This document shows, one piece after another, positions 58,659 through 64,000 of a stretch of DNA of 64,000 nucleotides. This DNA is from Eopsaltria australis (taxonomy: Eukaryota > Chordata > Aves > Passeriformes > Petroicidae). Position numbers and translations under genes: made by a program. The notes below the pieces were generated by a model, which saw only the letters and a list, made by a program, of their open reading frames with translations, made no database searches and was not told the DNA's origin. Where the stretch lies: the NCBI GenBank assembly GCA_034509425.1, contig JAVTVJ010000298.1:186001-250000 (forward strand). Reading direction: 5' to 3'. The number at the start of each line of letters is the position of its first letter. The first letter of the stretch is position 1.

Positions 58659-61600
58659 GTAACTTCAAATGGTTCAGGGATTAATTTGCAGATACAGAAG
58701 ACAAACAGGATGCATGCTGCTGGCTATCTAGAAAGGAATTCATTTTCTTCCTTATAGTATTGCTGATGCTTGACTTGATAGACCTCTGAATGATATTCTC
58801 TAGGTACATAATTTTTAGGCCTATAAAATTAATTCAAGTAAGCACATATCTAGAGTAAATGAGCTCAGAATTAACCCTAAAATGAATATAGAGTCAAAGT
58901 TAAACTTGTTTTGGTTGGAGTAGCCATAACGTTCCCTGATACTTCAGCTATGAAGTATATGGGTACATTATGATGTTATGATTTTTTTTGTCTTTTGATT
59001 GTTTTTTTAAAAAAATTTTATTTGTTTTGATTTTATTTTTTTAGTCATATTTATTTAGCTATTTTAATTGTATGTGTCTGAGTCTCTCTCATTCATTCAT
59101 AGTGAACACTGGGAGGACTGGTTTGTCTTTTGGAGGTATCTACAGGAAAGAGTAAAATGTCCTGAAGAGTTTATCTGCATTTAAATAGACTCATAACAAA
59201 AAGGGCACATCCAAAGAAGTTCTCAGAAATCTCAACCTTCCTGTGATAAACAGTGGAAAATGAGGCATTAAAACATGAGTAAGAAACCAAAATTTCTTTG
59301 TAGGCTTTGTTGTTAGAAGCAGATAAATTATATTCTTTTCAGTCCTTTCCTATACACACCACAAGAACTATAAGAATTTCTGAATATGTTTAAATTAAAA
59401 TGAAGTTAAATAACTGAGTTTTACTATAACTTAATTTTGATATAATATTTTTTTCATATTAGGTAAGGTTTTACCTAATAATATTTAATATTAACATAAT
59501 ATTAATAAAATTTTTAATAATAATATGAAGTGTTAAGATTTAATAAGTAGGTACAAGGCAATTAAATTACAACGTAATCTAATTTTTAAGTTTTCATGAG
59601 CATGTGTAAGGCTTTCATAAATCCAGGTCTGCACATGCTTTAGTATTTTTTTGATTGTTCAGAAATGTCTAATAAAACCAGGTAGTCAAAAGAAATATGT
59701 GATTCTCTACTGTTCAACAAATGGGAGTTCACAAAATGAGAAACCTTGTCCCCTACTTTCAGTGCAGTCAGGGGCTACTTCATGCACACATACTTTGTTT
59801 TCCTACCACTATAGCAAAATCTGCTGCCTTGTAGAGATCGTCCCTACCTACTGGCAATGGCAAAACATGAGAGGAGCTGGATGCAATTACACAGCATCTC
59901 TGTATGGCTGCCAAAGGCCCTTCACCTGTCAGCTTGGGGGCAGCTGCTCTCAGCACAACCACAGAATCCCTGCACTGTTTCTTGTCTGAGAGATGAAAAA
60001 AAAAATTGAATTCTTTGTCTAGAGGAGTGACAGTTTTACAAGGTTGAAATAAACAATTTTAAACATAATGATGATTATCTATTGAGCTAGGCAATGTGCA
60101 TTGATGAATATAGTAATTGGACTGCAGCCCAAATATCAAAAGTGTGTTCATGGTTTTGCAAGAGAAGACAAAATTTCAGGCCATCTCATAACATGAATGC
60201 CATGTTTTATGTATCCACCCCTTCTTTCTTTTCAGTGACATTCTACTGGAACATGTTCCTTTCTTAGCACAGCCTGGCCTATTATCAACAAACAGTGTGT
60301 ATTACACATGTTCATGGTTTGGTACTGATTGAGGTTAATTAGTGGTTCTTCTTACATAAATGTCTGGAATTATAACAAAAGGTTCAAAACCTACAATTAA
60401 CAGTGGCAAGTAACCTGTAATTTTTTCCAACTCCTCTACTAATTCTGATTATTATCCTCTGCACATTTGATTTCTTGCCATTTTCTTTGACCTGTTCACA
60501 GCAGAGATGAATATTTCATTGTTTAGGTAAGAGAAGTGCCATGTGGTTTCTTTACCACTAGGGACACAGCACGTTAACCTCTCACAGTCAGTGTGTGGGT
60601 ATTGCCCCACCAAGACATAGGCAATTAATCATAATTGTTTATCAATTGCATTGCATAAAATGTGTTTGAATTTAGTGACCCTGACATTCATAGCTGTCAA
60701 ATGAAAAAGGTATTTTAATCACAAAGCTAGGACTGCAGAATTCAGTGTAAGACTAGTATACACAGCTTATCTCAGAATTTCTATATGAACTATTCTGAAA
60801 GAAAAATTATGAAAGATAAAATTATTTATGTTGCATTTGCTGCAGTATTCTCCATGGACAACATCCTGAGGAAGTATTCTCCCGTGAGCATATGCAGGTA
60901 TAAACTTTCCTGAAATTTGAACTAGAGTTCGCTAAGGTAAATCTGAACCATGACTGGCTTTGGAAGCTTGGGAGTGGCAACCAGACTGGTTGGATTCAGT
61001 GTCTCATTTCAGGGCCCTTTTGAACTCCTTCTGTTAATGCTTGAAATCTGCAAAATATTCAGAGAACACTGAGATATTAAAGTTACATCTAGTTAAAACA
61101 GAAGCAAAAATGATCAATGAATCCTTTCAAGCTCGTACTGTCATGTAGTCTGCTTGTCACTCTCCAAAATGCATTACACTTTAAAAAATGGAAGGTTACA
61201 CTACTTCTCACCTCTGAGAGGAGATGAAACAGTACATGGCACTGACATTTGTCCACTAAAGCCCATTCAGTCTTTTTCAATCTATTCAATAAGGGTCAGG
61301 GAGTCAGAATTCCTTCCTGTCAATCACAAGATAATGTTCTGTTGTGCTGTACTGGAAAGTGCTCGCAGCAGGTTTGTTTTAGAGTTCACAGAAGATGTCT
61401 CAAAATTCTGCCCATGGTCCTGAGCTTGCAAGAAATGTATACAAATACATATAAACTGAATTATACCAGCATAGTTCCTCCTGTCTTAGCTGAAGTCTGT
61501 AGTCTGCATCACTGGTTATTGATCAGGGGAATTATCATACATATTTCAGATCCACAGCAAAGATCTCAGACCCTTCTCACAGTGAAAGAGAAATGGCTTA

Positions 61601-64000
61601 GATCCTGTTGCTGTGTTCCTTCCTATCTGAAGTTGTTGTATGGATAAAATAAACTCCTTGCCTGGCATGGCAGTCCAGAGGGTGTCCCTGGGAGCCTCCA
61701 CACTACCTCGCCTTCCTGTGTGACTTTGAGCCATTCAGCTCAACCTCATGGTGAGCTGGACTCCTGAGCCAGCACACAACCCAGGCCCTTGGTTAAATTG
61801 TGTACCATATGCAGAACCACTGGTGCAGTTCTATGAGTATTCTGTGATTTGTTGTCAGGTTGTCACAAACACAGACACTGAGGAGCCAGCAGTTGATTTC
61901 AGGCTGCCCATACACATGAGGGAAGTTATTGACAGTATGTTCCTCAGGCATTACTGACAGGGGACCTTCATCTCCAAATAGCAATGAAATATGAGTCATT
62001 CTGATTCAGAAATAGGAAATCAGAATCATCTGCCTAAGAAAAATGTCTTTGAGTTCTTGGCAGAACAGCCATTATAAACAGAACTTTAAAAATTGCAGGT
62101 GTAAATTTCTTTTTTTCTTTTAACAAGCAGTATTTCCATATCCAAATGATTAAGTGCCTATACATGTCCTAAATTAAGCACATAAACACTGTTATGTCAG
62201 CCATATGGTGGCTCTTAATACATAATCCTTCTTATCTCTATGACTACTGTGTATCATTTATTTGGAAGCCAAATAAAGCATTCAGTATTTTCCAGTTAAT
62301 GTAGGGAGAACAACTAAAACTAGACTTCATTGACAATAAATGCATCATTTATGTTAGTTGCAATTTTGAGTCTGCTGGCATGTCTGTCCTTCCTAGTGAT
62401 TCTTAAACAAGCCATGTTCTCCAGCATGCCACATGAACTCCTAGAATAATTCCATTGATGTCAAAAAAAATGTACTGGAAGACACATCTATGAACAAATG
62501 GGTTTGTGATGGGCATGATATAAGGAGTTCTGTTTAAAACAGTACAATTTTGAAAAAGAAAGCCAAAAGACTATATGAATTTTTCAAATTATACCTGCTA
62601 CATCTTCTACTGTTTTTCAAGTTCTTCACAGACTTTTTTACAACTAACTCAAACACTTGTAGACGTCATGAAGATTGTCATCCTTCTGTCAGTACTTAAC
62701 AGTTATAAGAATATAATCTATCTTTGCTTTATATTTTGTCTCTTCTTGTTTTCATGGCTGTACTTTGGTTTTCTTCTCCATTTCCTAAATTTATTTAATA
62801 AACTCACCAGAGGTATTTCTAAGACTATGTGAATGTTCAATTAAATTGCATCATCCTTTTTCCTGACAGTTGGTTTTTGGCACAATCATAATATTTTTTT
62901 AAGATTTGGCAAGAAATTGTTTAGAAAAAAATGCATTTTATCTTATTTTTTCAAATTTTTCATCATCATTGTAAGGTCCGTAAGTTAAAAAAGGATTGAA
63001 GCTTGGAATGCCAATTATTGCACTACATTTTCATATCATGTAAATACCTCCCTCCATACAGATACACGTTCTGCCAAACTTGCATAAACCCTAAATCTTC
63101 CAATCTCTATTTTAGGACATGAAGGCACTTTAAATATAAAAGGTAAATTCAGTCTGTGAAACACAATGGTCTCTCCACTGCACTGCTGCCTCCATGAATC
63201 AACTTTCCATTTCCCTCCTTAGCCAGAAGATATTTAGATTTTTCATGCAAAGCAAACCAATTTCAACAGAACACTGGGTTCTGGCTGCCTTGGGAGGCAG
63301 CAAGAGCAGGAGCTGGAGGATTTGGATGGCCTTTAACTCCTCAGCCAGGGCATGGATCTGGTGCTGGAAAATGCTCAGGTGATCTGTAAAGGTTATCTCT
63401 AGGCTGAGTATGGATTAGGCTTCCAGGAAAGATAGACCAAGGGACAGGGAGGGTGTGGATCCTGACAGGGACAGGGCAGAGCAACTGACAGGAATGAGAC
63501 AGATGTTTCTTTGGTCCTGTTAAGCATGAAGGAATTTTATTGGCAAAAATTGTGACATATGTATGACTTTTGGTCATCTGCAGTGTTAGATGGCATCTAA
63601 AAAAAGGGGGTTGAACTCAGTTTTGAACAAAAGAAACTAAAATAGGAAATAAGTGGGATTTAACTTTTAAAATACAAATGGGAGTCTGGCCTCAAGTCTC
63701 TCTTCTTCTGTACACAATAGATCAATAAAACTCTCATACTTCCAGCTTCTAACATGTTTAAGGATTTTTTGGTATTTAATTTGGCCTATTTTCCACTTTA
63801 TGTCTTATCCGACATTGTGGAAATGGCAATTTTTGTCACTGTAGTCCTTTAAAAATTTCCGTATTTCTGAGAAAACTATATAAATTATGAGTGTAATATA
63901 TACAATCTGAAATATGTATGCATAAATTAAAGTATGATTTAAAGGTTTTGGAAGTCAGACTTCACCGTTTCAAAAGGTGTTATGGCATTTTTAAAAATAC
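58659..64000. other. AT-rich single-copy DNA, no gene seen
   Basis: No gene is supported. A T-rich tract lies at about 58,981-59,050, a small palindrome at 59,458-59,479 and AT-rich sequence at 59,440-59,530. Slightly GC-richer patches at 59,740-59,990 and 61,650-61,970 carry frames of 60-132 codons with no recognisable domain. The part 60,560-60,720 looks like possible conserved non-coding DNA. Nothing recognisable is seen to the right-hand end. Confidence 0.5.

Noticed and set aside
1..64000. CRISPR arrays, operons, tRNA or rRNA genes
   Set aside because: No regularly spaced direct repeats, no polycistronic gene order and no tRNA or rRNA-like segments were seen. The repeat content marks the DNA as vertebrate.

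Overview
The window reads as vertebrate nuclear DNA, almost certainly from a bird. It is AT-rich, and no intact protein-coding gene is visible. What can be recognised is the usual avian repeat set: 5'-truncated CR1 LINE copies, several of which keep the terminal octamer repeat ATTCTRTG, and solo LTRs of two ERVL-type families known from bird genomes. Two or three ERVL-type LTRs in 64 kb would fit a neoavian bird, perhaps a songbird, but lineage cannot be settled from this window. There are no bacterial-style genes or operons. Nearly all open frames are short, lack homology I recognise, and are best read as chance.

Layout. At 0-8.8 kb there is single-copy AT-rich DNA with one CR1 copy (2,979-3,390). 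At 8.8-9.75 kb lies a minus-strand ERVL-type LTR. At 9.75-17 kb the sequence is single-copy, with one CR1 (13,066-13,394) and short simple repeats. The most unusual object is at 17.0-22.85 kb: a roughly 1 kb sequence present twice in opposite orientation (17,009-17,940 and 21,758-22,844). A 3.8 kb spacer between the arms carries twelve perfect GGGAT units. A core of about 375 bp is roughly 97% identical between the arms, while the outer parts are nearer 80% with large indels. A second type of ERVL solo LTR follows at 23,292-23,925.

From 24 to 37 kb there is a short GC-rich island (24.6 kb), a candidate 94-bp coding exon on the minus strand (28,627-28,720), a GC-rich exon-like block ending at a strong splice donor (34.5-35.0 kb), and a weak LTR-like fragment (36.4 kb). 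An ERVL-type LTR on the plus strand fills 37,500-38,271, and a badly decayed CR1 follows. From 39 to 64 kb the sequence is again mostly single-copy. It has octamer (ATTTGCAT) motifs that suggest conserved non-coding DNA, a splice-signal-bounded non-coding segment (41,453-41,707), two CR1 fragments (48.6 and 54.0 kb), an LTR fragment (56.7 kb), a 98-bp pure purine tract (57.7 kb) and one open exon-like segment (58.4-58.7 kb).

Interpretation: this is either a large intron or a gene-poor region. No set of genes working together can be described. The inverted duplication and the candidate exons are the parts that most deserve a check.
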